The notes under the pieces are model-generated. The model saw only the letters and a list, made by a program, of their open reading frames with translations. It had not been told where the DNA came from and ran no database searches. From Treponema bryantii (GTDB lineage: Bacteria; Spirochaetota; Spirochaetia; Treponematales; Treponemataceae): a stretch of 64,000 bases of DNA. A program made the translations under genes and the position numbers. Location of the stretch: NCBI RefSeq assembly GCF_900113965.1, contig NZ_FORI01000011.1, positions 1 to 64,000 on the forward strand. The letters are read 5' to 3'. Positions 15,172-23,740 of the stretch are shown piece by piece (position 1 is the first letter of the stretch; the number at the start of each line of letters is the position of its first letter).

Positions 15172-17106
15172 GTGTATAATATAGCAGTTCTGGTTCACAA
15201 TTTTTCTGTAGAATATACAGATCATGTTCTGCAGGGTATCTATCGCTATTTTTCAACAAAAGATAATGTCCGGGTTTTCTTTGTTCAGACTTTTACACCA
15301 CACCTTGCAAACGGACTCTATGACTACCAGTACTGGGCTGGTGTTGAATATCTAAAATCTAATTGTATTGATGAAGTTATCATCGTTTCGAATACTTATT
15401 GTCTTTATAAATCACGAGATGAATTAAAGGAATTGATTCGGCCGTTCTTTGCAAGAAAGGTTGTTTCAATCGGAATGAATCTTGAAGAGCCGGGCGTTTA
15501 TTATACAACAGCCAGGTGTGATTCAGTTTATGATGAAATTGTTGGCCATCTAAAAAATGAACATGGCTGTACCAAGATAGGTTTTTTCTCTGCCAATCAG
15601 GTTCAGTCTCAGGAAGCAGAAGAAAGATATGAGGCGTTTAAGAATGCGCTGAAAAAACACGGCCTTGATTTTCACGAAGAATGGGTGCTTTCCGGGGCCT
15701 TCACCAAATCTTCTGCGTTTGCTGAACTTCAGTCAAAATTCAAGAAAAAAGAAGATGTAAAATTTGAAGCAATTCTTTGTGCCAATGATCTTATGGGAAT
15801 GGCTGTTCTTGATTATTTTTCTGAGCTTGGAATTAAGATTCCTTCTGAAATGAAGGTCTTTGGTTTTGATAATACCTCGCATTCAATTTTAAGTATTCCG
15901 TCTCTTGCCACCGTTGACCAGTCAATAGAAGAGCAGGGCTATGCTGCAGCAGAGTTTGGTTATCGTCTTCTTGAAGAAAAAAACAGTGATTTACCTAAGT
16001 TTGTTAATACTGAGCTTAAAGCTATATACCGCCGTTCCTGCGGTTGCGAAGATTTTCAGGAGCAGAAGAAGCGTGATGTTTTCAGAGCGGCAATGTCGCA
16101 TTATGAAGAAGAACGCAGAATTGCAAATCTTTTTGATGTAATAAAAGGAACTTCCAGTCTCAGCGACTTTGCAGAATCCTTTAAATCAATCATAGGAACT
16201 TCAGGTTTTTCTAAGCTGATGGTTTTTGTGCTAAAAGAGCCGGTTAAGGTAATGCAGTATGATGATTTTAAGGCTCCTTCTGAAGCTCGTATTCTTTTGA
16301 ATGTTGATACTGGTAATAATATTGCTCAATATTATGAAGAGAGCGGCTATATCAATCTGAAAGAAACTCTTTTTGTACATGAAAAGCTGAATCTTGATGC
16401 GGGCTGTTATATTTTTCAGCCGGTAATGCTTGGTTCCATGCAGTACGGATATCTTTTCTGTAAGGCTGAACGCACTGACTTTGGAATGAACAGTATTCTT
16501 CTTAAGATTATCACAAGTGTAATTGTACAGGCTTATGATTACACAATGACAATTAAGCAGAAGCTTTTGCTGGAGTCTTTGAATAAGGAACTGCAGGCCC
16601 GTAATCTGGACTTGAGCATCAGTTCAAAAACAGATGAACTTACTCAGCTTTTGAACCGCCGTGGCTTTATGGAATACGGCCAGAAGTTAATTTTCTTTTC
16701 AGAAGAAGTTTCTACAGATGGAATTGTTTTCTTTGCTGATCTTGATGGGCTGAAATATATAAACGATCATTTTGGTCATGAATGTGGAGATAAGGCTATT
16801 CAGGCCGCCGCAGATGTTTTAAGAACAACCTTCCGAAAGATGGATGTAATTGGTCGTCTCAGCGGTGATGAGTTTGGAATTATTGCTTCGGGAATGGATT
16901 TTATTTTCCTTGATAAATTACGCGAAAAAATAGATACTCTGTGTGCAGAAGCTACGGAAAGAAATAAGTTTCCTTTCAGGCTTTCTATGAGTATCGGAGC
17001 AGCAATATTTACACCGCAATATAAAGACTTAAATGAGCTTCTGACGTTTGCAGATCAGAATCTGTACGAGCAGAAGAAAATACATCATGAGCGACACAAA
17101 AATTAA
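15172..17106 (+). CDS. LacI-like ligand-binding domain fused to GGDEF diguanylate cyclase (paralogue)
   Basis: Paralogue of the protein encoded at 4092-6062 with the same layout. A cytoplasmic LacI-type sensor (1-~285, starting YNIAVLVHNFSVEYTDHVLQ and ending AIYRRSCGCE) lacks DNA-binding and signal sequences. A middle domain follows, then a GGDEF domain with SGDEF at ~564 and an RxxD product-inhibition site (RKMD) five residues upstream. It is probably an active c-di-GMP synthase under ligand control. GTG at 15172 is the start, with GGAGAGG 5-11 nt upstream. The pseudouridine synthase overlaps its 3' end by 20 nt. Confidence 0.9.
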   Translation: MYNIAVLVHNFSVEYTDHVLQGIYRYFSTKDNVRVFFVQTFTPHLANGLYDYQYWAGVEYLKSNCIDEVIIVSNTYCLYKSRDELKELIRPFFARKVVSIGMNLEEPGVYYTTARCDSVYDEIVGHLKNEHGCTKIGFFSANQVQSQEAEERYEAFKNALKKHGLDFHEEWVLSGAFTKSSAFAELQSKFKKKEDVKFEAILCANDLMGMAVLDYFSELGIKIPSEMKVFGFDNTSHSILSIPSLATVDQSIEEQGYAAAEFGYRLLEEKNSDLPKFVNTELKAIYRRSCGCEDFQEQKKRDVFRAAMSHYEEERRIANLFDVIKGTSSLSDFAESFKSIIGTSGFSKLMVFVLKEPVKVMQYDDFKAPSEARILLNVDTGNNIAQYYEESGYINLKETLFVHEKLNLDAGCYIFQPVMLGSMQYGYLFCKAERTDFGMNSILLKIITSVIVQAYDYTMTIKQKLLLESLNKELQARNLDLSISSKTDELTQLLNRRGFMEYGQKLIFFSEEVSTDGIVFFADLDGLKYINDHFGHECGDKAIQAAADVLRTTFRKMDVIGRLSGDEFGIIASGMDFIFLDKLREKIDTLCAEATERNKFPFRLSMSIGAAIFTPQYKDLNELLTFADQNLYEQKKIHHERHKN

Positions 17107-18028
17107 ACTTACTTCCTCTGCCACCGAGCGCCTGGATGAATTCCTGCGTAGAGAATTACCGCGTTCGGTGAACACTACCGCAGAACACGGACTTTTCTCC
17201 AACTCCAAAATCCGTCGTCTCATAGTTTCCGGTTCTGTAAGTGTAAATAGCAGAGTTGTGAACCGTCCCGCCTTTGAACTGCGTGGTAAATCTACTATAG
17301 AAGTGCTTTTTGATTCTGAGCGATTCTTTTACGAAAAGCAGCCGGAAGATGCTTCCTTTACAATGAGTGATGATGCAGTTTTATACGAAGATGAAAATCT
17401 GATTTTTGTGAATAAACCTGCAGACTATCCTGTTGAACAGACAATTACGGAAAACAGGGCAAATCTTCATGATGCAGTTGTAGACTATTTATGGAAGAGA
17501 AATCCTTCTTTGAGAAATCCGCCATATGTAGGCATAATGCACCGCCTGGACCGCACAACAAGTGGAGTTATTGTATTTACTAAAACCCGCACCGTTAATA
17601 AGGAAGTTTCGGAAGTTTTTCAGAATCATAACCTCACAAAACAGTACCTCGCAGTGGTGGAAGACAAAAAGAGTGTGGGCGAGTCCTTCACAGTGGAGCT
17701 CTACATGAACCGCATCACCGGAAAATCCCAGCAGGGTAAGTGGGGCGAAGTTCCGGAGTCTCGCGGCGGTCAGTACTCAAAAACAGACTTTCGCGTTCTC
17801 AAAAAAATCACCATAGAAGGCCGCCCGTGTCTTCTTATTGAATGCAGTCTCTACACCGGCCGTACCCACCAGATCCGCGTCCATCTCGCAGCCCGCGGCC
17901 TTCCCATCTTTGGCGATGAGCTTTACGGCGGCCGCCCGGCCAAACGCCTCTATCTTCACGCCTCACACCTCGCCTTTGAGCTGACTGGCCAGAAATATGA
18001 CGTAAGATGTGAATCACAATTTTCATAA
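17087..18028 (+). CDS. RluA-family pseudouridine synthase
   Basis: Isomerises specific uridines to pseudouridine in rRNA or tRNA. An S4-like RNA-binding segment (~10-75) precedes the catalytic domain with HRLDRTTSG, which contains the catalytic Asp. The later blocks LYTGRTHQIRVHLAARGLPIFGD and YLHASHLAF are also present. From the ATG at 17087 it has 313 residues, which fits the RluC/RluD type. The start overlaps the GGDEF gene by 20 nt, suggesting translational coupling. The exact target position (RluC versus RluD) cannot be told. The last ~250 nt are richer in G+C than their surroundings. Confidence 0.9.
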   Translation: MSDTKIKLTSSATERLDEFLRRELPRSVNTTAEHGLFSNSKIRRLIVSGSVSVNSRVVNRPAFELRGKSTIEVLFDSERFFYEKQPEDASFTMSDDAVLYEDENLIFVNKPADYPVEQTITENRANLHDAVVDYLWKRNPSLRNPPYVGIMHRLDRTTSGVIVFTKTRTVNKEVSEVFQNHNLTKQYLAVVEDKKSVGESFTVELYMNRITGKSQQGKWGEVPESRGGQYSKTDFRVLKKITIEGRPCLLIECSLYTGRTHQIRVHLAARGLPIFGDELYGGRPAKRLYLHASHLAFELTGQKYDVRCESQFS

Positions 18029-18046
18029 AATTTTTTCATAAATTTA

Positions 18047-18081
18047 TTGACGTTTCTAACAAATAATTAGTAATTTATAAT
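18047..18081 (+). promoter_or_regulatory. Promoter region of grpE-dnaK
   Basis: TTGACG (18047-18052) with TAATTT 18 nt later, or TTTCTA (18053-18058) with TATAAT 17 nt later (18076-18081), can both be read. No CIRCE element (TTAGCACTC-N9-GAGTGCTAA) is visible between 18029 and 18108. Confidence 0.5.
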
Positions 18082-18108
18082 ATAGAAATCATTTTTTGGT
18101 GGAAAAGA

Positions 18109-18711
18109 ATGGCTGAAGAGAAAACAGAACAAGCTGAAAATCAGACAGAAGAAAAAGCAACTTCTCAGGAAGAAACTGCTGATTCACAGGCTGCAGACGC
18201 CGCAGAAAAACCTGCTGATGCTGCAGATGAGAAAAAGGAACAGACTCCTGAAGAGCGCATTGCTGCCCTTGAAAAAGAGAACGCTGACCTTAAAGATCAG
18301 CTCTTGCGCCGTGCTGCGGACTTTGATAACTACCGCAAGCGCATGATGAAAGAAAAGCAGGATACTTACGACTACGCAAATGCCGGACTTTTAGGCGACC
18401 TGCTCGATAGTTTGGACAATTTTGACCGTACAATTGACGCTGCAAAAGACGCAAAGGATGCAAAATCAATTGCAGACGGTATCAAGATGATAAACAAGAA
18501 TCTTGTAAAGATGCTTGAAGATAAATACGGTCTTACAGGCTACGGCAAGGAAGGAGATGAATTTAATCCTGACGAGCACGAAGCAATCGGTCGTATGGAA
18601 GATGAAAAAGCCAAGAAAGAAACTCTGGCTCAGGTTTATCTCAAGGGCTACAAGCTCAAGGATAAAGTAATCAGACACGCTAAGGTAATGGTAAAGGTAC
18701 CGAAGCAGTAA
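18109..18711 (+). CDS. grpE: Nucleotide exchange factor GrpE
   Basis: Releases ADP from DnaK. The N-terminal ~60 residues are acidic and low in complexity (Glu/Ala/Thr-rich). They are followed by the long dimerising helix (EERIAALEKENADLKDQLLRRAADFDNYRKR) and the beta domain with GDEFNPDEHEAIGR. The length of 200 aa is typical. The ribosome site GGTGG lies just upstream. It is followed by two palindromic repeats and then dnaK, so the order is the usual grpE-dnaK-dnaJ without a visible hrcA upstream. Confidence 0.95.
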   Translation: MAEEKTEQAENQTEEKATSQEETADSQAADAAEKPADAADEKKEQTPEERIAALEKENADLKDQLLRRAADFDNYRKRMMKEKQDTYDYANAGLLGDLLDSLDNFDRTIDAAKDAKDAKSIADGIKMINKNLVKMLEDKYGLTGYGKEGDEFNPDEHEAIGRMEDEKAKKETLAQVYLKGYKLKDKVIRHAKVMVKVPKQ

Positions 18712-18724
18712 TATAGTAAAAAAC

Positions 18725-18785
18725 GGTCATTGAGCCTGTCGAAATGACCTTAATAAATGAGTGGTTTCGACAGGCTCAACCACCA
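18725..18785. repeat. Two adjacent palindromic repeats between grpE and dnaK
   Basis: 18725-18749 reads GGTCATT...AAATGACC and 18761-18783 reads GTGGTTT...AACCAC, in opposite orientation. Both share the loop core gacaggctca or its complement. The outer arms differ between the copies but each remains self-complementary, so the stem appears conserved as a structure. Confidence 0.85.
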
Positions 18786-18802
18786 CAAGCGAGGTATATA
18801 AA

Positions 18803-20767
18803 ATGGGAAAAATCATAGGTATTGACTTAGGAACAACAAACTCTTGTGTTGCCGTAATGGAAAACGGTGAACCAGTAGTAATTCAGAACTCAGAAGGTGG
18901 ACGTACAACTCCTTCTATCGTAGGTTTCACAGCTAAGGGAGACCGCATTGTTGGTGCACCTGCTAAAAACCAGATGGTAACAAATCCTAAAAACACAGTT
19001 TACTCTGTAAAGCGTCTTATCGGACACCGCTACAGTGAACTTCAGGGTGAAGCAACAAAGCTTCCATATACAATCATCGATAACGGTTCAGACTGCCGTG
19101 TAGAAGTAGAAGAGGGTGGACAGAAGAAAAAGTATTCTCCACAGGAAATTTCTGCTTTCATTCTTCAGAAGATGAAGAAAACTGCTGAGGATTACCTCGG
19201 AACAGAAGTTACAGACGCTGTAATTACAGTACCTGCTTACTTCAACGACTCTCAGCGTCAGGCTACTAAGGATGCTGGTAAGATTGCTGGTTTGAATGTT
19301 CAGCGTATTATCAACGAACCTACAGCAGCTTCTCTTGCTTTCGGTTTCAAACAGGATCAGGACAAGGAAAAGACAATTGCTGTATACGACCTTGGTGGTG
19401 GTACATTTGATATTTCTATTCTCGAACTCGCAGACGGCGTATTCGAAGTAAAATCTACAAACGGTGATACACACCTTGGTGGTGATGACTGGGACCGTGT
19501 TATCGTAAACTGGCTCATCGACGGCTTTAAGGCTGATACAGGTATCGACCTTTCTAAAGATCCAATGGCTATGCAGCGTCTTCGTGAAGCAGCTGAAAAT
19601 GCTAAGATTCAGCTTTCTTCTCAGACTTCTACAGATATCAACCTTCCATTTATTACTGCTGATGCAACTGGTCCAAAGCACCTTCAGAAGTCTTTGACTC
19701 GTGCTCAGTTTGAACAGATGACAGATGACCTTTACGAAAGAACAAAGGAACCTTGCCGCAAGGCTCTCCAGGATGCTGGTATTACAGCAGATAAGATTGA
19801 CGAGGTTCTCCTTGTTGGTGGTTCTTCTCGTATGCCAAAGGTACAGGAAGTTGTTAAGGCTATTTTCGGAAAAGAGGGTAGCCGTGCTGTAAACCCAGAT
19901 GAAGCAGTTGCAGTTGGTGCAGCTATTCAGGGTGGTGTACTCCAGGGTGATGTAAAGGACGTTCTTCTTCTTGATGTAACTCCACTTTCACTTGGTATTG
20001 AAACAATGGGTGGCGTATTCACAAAGCTTATCCCAAGAAATACAACAATTCCTACAAAGAAGAGTCAGATCTTCTCTACTGCAGCTGATGGACAGACTGC
20101 CGTATCAATCCACGTACTCCAGGGTGAGCGTGAAATGGCTGACCAGAACCGTACTCTTGGCCGCTTCGACCTCGTAGGTATTCCAGCCGCTCCTCGTGGT
20201 GTTCCTCAGATTGAAGTTACATTCGATATCGATGCTAACGGTATTGTTCACGTATCTGCTAAGGATCTTGGAACCGGTAAGGAACAGCACATTCAGATTA
20301 CTTCTTCTTCTGGACTTTCTGATGAAGAAATCGAGAAGATGGTTAAAGATGCAGAAGCAAACGCAGCTGCAGATAAGGCTAAGCGCGAAGGCGTTGATGC
20401 ACGTAACGAAGCAGACAGCTTGATCTACGCTACAGAAAAGACACTCAAGGATCTTGGAGACAAGGTTGACGGTGGCGAAAAGCAGAAGATTGAAGATGCT
20501 ATGGCTGCCCTCAAGCAGGCTATGCAGGGCGACAATGTAGAAGACATCAAGGCTAAGACTGAAGCTTTGAAGCAGGCTTCTTACAAGATCGCTGAAGAGC
20601 TCTACAAGCAGCAGGCCGCAGCCGGCGGAGCTCAGCCAGGTGCTGAAGGTGCCGCTGGTGCAGATGCCGGAGCAGGTGCTTCGGATGCTGGTGCAGAAAA
20701 TAAATCAGGCTTTAATAAAGGTTCAGCCGACGACGTTGAATACGAAGTTAAAGACGAAGACAAGTAG
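18803..20767 (+). CDS. dnaK: Chaperone DnaK (Hsp70)
   Basis: ATP-dependent Hsp70 chaperone that works with GrpE and DnaJ. The nucleotide-binding domain opens with [17 protein letters not shown]. It also has the phosphate motifs [14 protein letters not shown] and [15 protein letters not shown]. The substrate-binding domain has [19 protein letters not shown] Gly/Ala-rich linker and the acidic terminus [10 protein letters not shown] close the protein. The ATG at 18803 gives 654 residues and has GAGGT 8-12 nt upstream. An upstream in-frame ATG at 18761 would begin inside the repeat and is rejected. A strong terminator follows at 20791, before dnaJ. Confidence 0.98.
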   Translation: MGKIIGIDLGTTNSCVAVMENGEPVVIQNSEGGRTTPSIVGFTAKGDRIVGAPAKNQMVTNPKNTVYSVKRLIGHRYSELQGEATKLPYTIIDNGSDCRVEVEEGGQKKKYSPQEISAFILQKMKKTAEDYLGTEVTDAVITVPAYFNDSQRQATKDAGKIAGLNVQRIINEPTAASLAFGFKQDQDKEKTIAVYDLGGGTFDISILELADGVFEVKSTNGDTHLGGDDWDRVIVNWLIDGFKADTGIDLSKDPMAMQRLREAAENAKIQLSSQTSTDINLPFITADATGPKHLQKSLTRAQFEQMTDDLYERTKEPCRKALQDAGITADKIDEVLLVGGSSRMPKVQEVVKAIFGKEGSRAVNPDEAVAVGAAIQGGVLQGDVKDVLLLDVTPLSLGIETMGGVFTKLIPRNTTIPTKKSQIFSTAADGQTAVSIHVLQGEREMADQNRTLGRFDLVGIPAAPRGVPQIEVTFDIDANGIVHVSAKDLGTGKEQHIQITSSSGLSDEEIEKMVKDAEANAAADKAKREGVDARNEADSLIYATEKTLKDLGDKVDGGEKQKIEDAMAALKQAMQGDNVEDIKAKTEALKQASYKIAEELYKQQAAAGGAQPGAEGAAGADAGAGASDAGAENKSGFNKGSADDVEYEVKDEDK

Positions 20768-20790
20768 GCAATAAATAAAAATTACACGGA

Positions 20791-20874
20791 AGGCATGCTC
20801 GGAGTGAAAAATGACGCTCGACAACATCATCCCGTTGGCGAGTGGCATTTTTCACGGGAGAGCAGGCCTTTTTT
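20791..20874 (+). terminator. Large terminator hairpin between dnaK and dnaJ
   Basis: GGCatGCTCggaGTGAAAAATG (20792-20813) pairs with CATTTTTCACgggaGAGCagGCC (20845-20867), with further pairing (CGCTCG/CGAG) near the loop. TTTTTT follows. It should end or attenuate the dnaK transcript and may let dnaJ have its own promoter or lower expression. Confidence 0.8.
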
Positions 20875-20917
20875 GATGTTTAACTAAATATTATTTTTTT
20901 ATTAATGGAAATACGAT

Positions 20918-22069
20918 ATGGCAAAACGCGATTATTACGAAGTATTAGGTGTTGACAAATCAGCTGATCAGGAAGCAATTAAAAAGGCTTACCGCAAGCT
21001 TGCTGTAAAATATCACCCGGACCGAAACCCGGGCGACAAATCTGCCGAGGAAAAATTCCGTGAGGCAACAGAAGCTTACGAAGTTCTTTCTGATGCAGAA
21101 AAACGTCCTATTTACGACCAGTACGGTTTTGCCGGTCTTGACGGAATGGGTCAGGGAGGCGGTGGAGCACAGTATTCACATGCCTTCCACGACTTCTCAG
21201 ACCTCTTTGGTGGAGCCGGTGGCGGCTTCTCCGATATTTTTGATAGTATTTTCGGCGGTGGCTTTGGTGGCGGCGGACGCAGCAGTTCAAGAAGCAGTGG
21301 TCCTGCAGCAGGTTCAAGCCTCCGCTATGATCTTCATATTCAGTTTAAAGATGCCGTTTACGGTACAACTGCAGACATTCACTTTAAGCATAATGAGCCT
21401 TGTGAAGCTTGTAAGGGTAGTGGAGCTGCAGCCGGCGCTTCTAAGAAAACTTGTCCTACCTGTAATGGTATGGGCCAGGTTCGTCAGGGTAACGGCTTCT
21501 TTACTATTCAGCAGACTTGTCCTAAATGTAGCGGACGTGGTACTGTAATCGACAAGCCTTGTTCTAGCTGCCGTGGAACTGGTATTCAGGAAAAATCTAA
21601 GCAGATGTCTCTTAAGATTCCTGCTGGAGTTGATAACGGAAAACGTATCGTAATCCGCGGAATGGGTGATGCCGGTGAAAACGGTGGACCAGCTGGAGAC
21701 CTCGTAGTTGTATTACACGTAGAACAGCATCCATTCTTCGAAAGAGACGGTGCAGATCTCTACTGTGCTGTTCCAATCAGCATTGCACAGGCTGCTCTTG
21801 GCTGTGAAATCACAATCACAGCCCTCGATGGCAAGAAATTAGCTATTAAAATCCCTGATGGAACTGCAAATGGAAAGCTTTTACGCATAAAAGGCGAAGG
21901 TGTTCCACTTTCAGGCTCATCACGTAAGGGTGATTTGTACGTAAAAATCATGGTTCAGGTTCCAACACACCTTTCTGGTAAACAGAAGGAATTATTGAAA
22001 CAATACATGGAATTAGAGAATCCGCCTAAAGAACCGAATTTGTTGAATCTATCAAAATTAGACAGTTAA
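20918..22069 (+). CDS. dnaJ: Chaperone DnaJ (Hsp40)
   Basis: Co-chaperone that stimulates DnaK ATPase and delivers substrates. The J domain carries HPD at residues 33-35. It is followed by a Gly/Phe-rich and Ser-rich linker (~75-130). The zinc domain has all four CxxCxGxG repeats ([32 protein letters not shown]). The C-terminal beta domains follow. The length of 383 aa is normal for a type I DnaJ. It lies 150 nt after dnaK beyond a terminator-like hairpin. A long palindromic element follows its stop. Confidence 0.97.
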   Translation: MAKRDYYEVLGVDKSADQEAIKKAYRKLAVKYHPDRNPGDKSAEEKFREATEAYEVLSDAEKRPIYDQYGFAGLDGMGQGGGGAQYSHAFHDFSDLFGGAGGGFSDIFDSIFGGGFGGGGRSSSRSSGPAAGSSLRYDLHIQFKDAVYGTTADIHFKHNEPCEACKGSGAAAGASKKTCPTCNGMGQVRQGNGFFTIQQTCPKCSGRGTVIDKPCSSCRGTGIQEKSKQMSLKIPAGVDNGKRIVIRGMGDAGENGGPAGDLVVVLHVEQHPFFERDGADLYCAVPISIAQAALGCEITITALDGKKLAIKIPDGTANGKLLRIKGEGVPLSGSSRKGDLYVKIMVQVPTHLSGKQKELLKQYMELENPPKEPNLLNLSKLDS

Positions 22070-22073
22070 TTTC

Positions 22074-22204
22074 TTATATTATAAATGGCGCGAGTGGAGC
22101 GTAGCTGCAAAAACATTCTATGGGTTATTTGGGCTTGCGCTTCAAGCGGTGCTACCCTTAGTTGTTTTTGTGGATACGCGCAACGGAAGCCATTTATAAT
22201 ATAA
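22074..22204. repeat. 131-bp element with perfect 16-bp terminal inverted repeats
   Basis: TTATATTATAAATGGC (22074-22089) and GCCATTTATAATATAA (22189-22204) are exact reverse complements. Inner complementary stretches include gcaaaaaca and tgtttttg. The interior has no coding potential. It resembles a MITE- or REP-like palindromic unit. It may also serve as the dnaJ terminator, although no T tract follows immediately. Confidence 0.7.
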
Positions 22205-22260
22205 GCACAGTGTGTAAAGTTTTGATAGATTCAAATGTATCCGCATATTTCCTTATTTTC

Positions 22261-22288
22261 TGAACTTTTTTCCCAATTATTCCGATAA
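22261..22288 (+). promoter_or_regulatory. Possible sigma-28-like promoter of the phosphatase operon
   Basis: TGAACTTT-N12-TCCGATAA resembles the sigma-28 consensus TAAAGTTT-N11-GCCGATAA in 12 of 16 positions, with one extra spacer base. A normal -10 (TAGAAT, ~22294) is an alternative. Confidence 0.35.
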
Positions 22289-22344
22289 TATGATAGAATA
22301 GTATCAGTCTATTTAAAATATTCAGGTAATAAACAGAGGTAATC

Positions 22345-23739
22345 ATGTACAAAACCAGAAAAAGAGCGGTTTTAATCTCCATAAATGCTATAACAATTAT
22401 TTGTTTTATCCTGGCATGTCTTATGCTTTTACCACAGAAAACTGAAGAAGGTTTTTCTTGGATAACATTACTTGTAGCTTTTATTGTATTCTTTGCTACA
22501 GTTTTCTGGGGAAACAGGTTCCGTTCTTTTCTTCTGAATAAGGTACGCCACGATACTCTTGAAACTGGTGAAACTGTTATTCTGAACGACTTTATCGACC
22601 GTCTTCGTTTCTGTTATTCCCTTGATGATTTTTATGTTGTAATTGGTGATATTCTGGAAAAGCAGGGTGACTGTTCAGTTCTTCTGATTGACCGTACAAA
22701 GAATTACATTCTTTACAACAGCCCTAACAGAACTTCTACCTCTGAAACTGTAAGAAATAAGCTTGACCAGCACTTTACTGAAGCTTGGCCAGATGGTTTT
22801 TATTTCTTTGACCGCCATATTGGTGTTACAACTAATTACCGCAAGGCACGTGGTTTCTTTATGTGCTGCGAAGGTTTCCATCTTTATGTATTCTGCCGTT
22901 ATACAAGACTTTTTGACCTTGATGTTTATAAGCGTCTTTTTGAGGAATATAAGCGTTTTGTAACCCGTTCCCGAACAATTACAACACTTTCGGAAATCTC
23001 TTCTACAACAAAGGAATGGGAACAGCTTGCTGAAACACAGCAGTCCTTCCTTCCACAGAAGATTCCAAATATTCCAAAACTTAAGATTGCAACTTATTAT
23101 CGTCCTCTCGTAAACGTATCGGGAGACTACTTCTCAATCCTTCCAATTGATGCTTCAAAGACTCTGCTCATGCTTGGAGACGTATCTGGTAAGGGACTTC
23201 CTGCCGCCCTCATCATGGGTTTGGTGATGAACACTGTAAAGATTATCGAAGACAAAGAAGATCTTGTTGGTGTGCTTCACGCAATCGATAAAGCAATTAA
23301 GGGAATGCACCTTCAGGATAAATATACCGTATTGTTCCTGAGTATTGTTGATACAGAAAAAATGCGTATCCGCTATATCAATGCTTCCATGTCTGATCCG
23401 ATTATTCTTTCGCCTTCTCCAGACGGATATCGTATTAAGCCTCTTACTTCAAATGCTTCACTTATTGGTATTCTTGATGTAGGTGATGTAACAGTTGCCG
23501 AAAAGCGCCTCTTCCGTGGGGATACCATTCTGATGGCAACCGACGGTGTATCTGAAGTAATGGATGATAGTGGTGTAGAGCTTGGTGATACAGATATCTA
23601 TAAAAAGACTCTTATGGCTGGTGCTGCTAAGGATCCTCAGCAGATGGTTGATGATATTGTAGACTTAATCTGGAAGTACAATGGTGATAAAAAACTTCAT
23701 GATGACGTTACTATGATGATTGCCAAGGTAGGTTACTAA
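22345..23739 (+). CDS. Membrane PP2C-type (SpoIIE/RsbU) serine phosphatase
   Basis: Predicted to dephosphorylate an anti-sigma antagonist in a partner-switching system. Two N-terminal transmembrane helices (~10-28, ~35-52) are followed by a GAF-like region (~75-210). The SpoIIE phosphatase domain follows (PLVNVSGDYFSILPI, MLGDVSGKGLPAALIMG, ATDGVSEVMDDSG), with the metal-binding Asp residues present. AGAGGT precedes the ATG. The next phosphatase begins 1 nt after its stop, and a STAS protein follows, so the three form one operon. RsbU-like is a family-level name. The actual substrate is likely the STAS protein encoded at 26245. Confidence 0.9.
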   Translation: MYKTRKRAVLISINAITIICFILACLMLLPQKTEEGFSWITLLVAFIVFFATVFWGNRFRSFLLNKVRHDTLETGETVILNDFIDRLRFCYSLDDFYVVIGDILEKQGDCSVLLIDRTKNYILYNSPNRTSTSETVRNKLDQHFTEAWPDGFYFFDRHIGVTTNYRKARGFFMCCEGFHLYVFCRYTRLFDLDVYKRLFEEYKRFVTRSRTITTLSEISSTTKEWEQLAETQQSFLPQKIPNIPKLKIATYYRPLVNVSGDYFSILPIDASKTLLMLGDVSGKGLPAALIMGLVMNTVKIIEDKEDLVGVLHAIDKAIKGMHLQDKYTVLFLSIVDTEKMRIRYINASMSDPIILSPSPDGYRIKPLTSNASLIGILDVGDVTVAEKRLFRGDTILMATDGVSEVMDDSGVELGDTDIYKKTLMAGAAKDPQQMVDDIVDLIWKYNGDKKLHDDVTMMIAKVGY

Positions 23740-23740
23740 T

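Noticed and set aside
18761-18802. Upstream in-frame start extending DnaK by 14 residues
   Set aside because: The extension ([14 protein letters not shown]) is encoded by the palindromic repeat, and the ATG at 18803 has a GAGGT ribosome site and matches the DnaK N-terminus.
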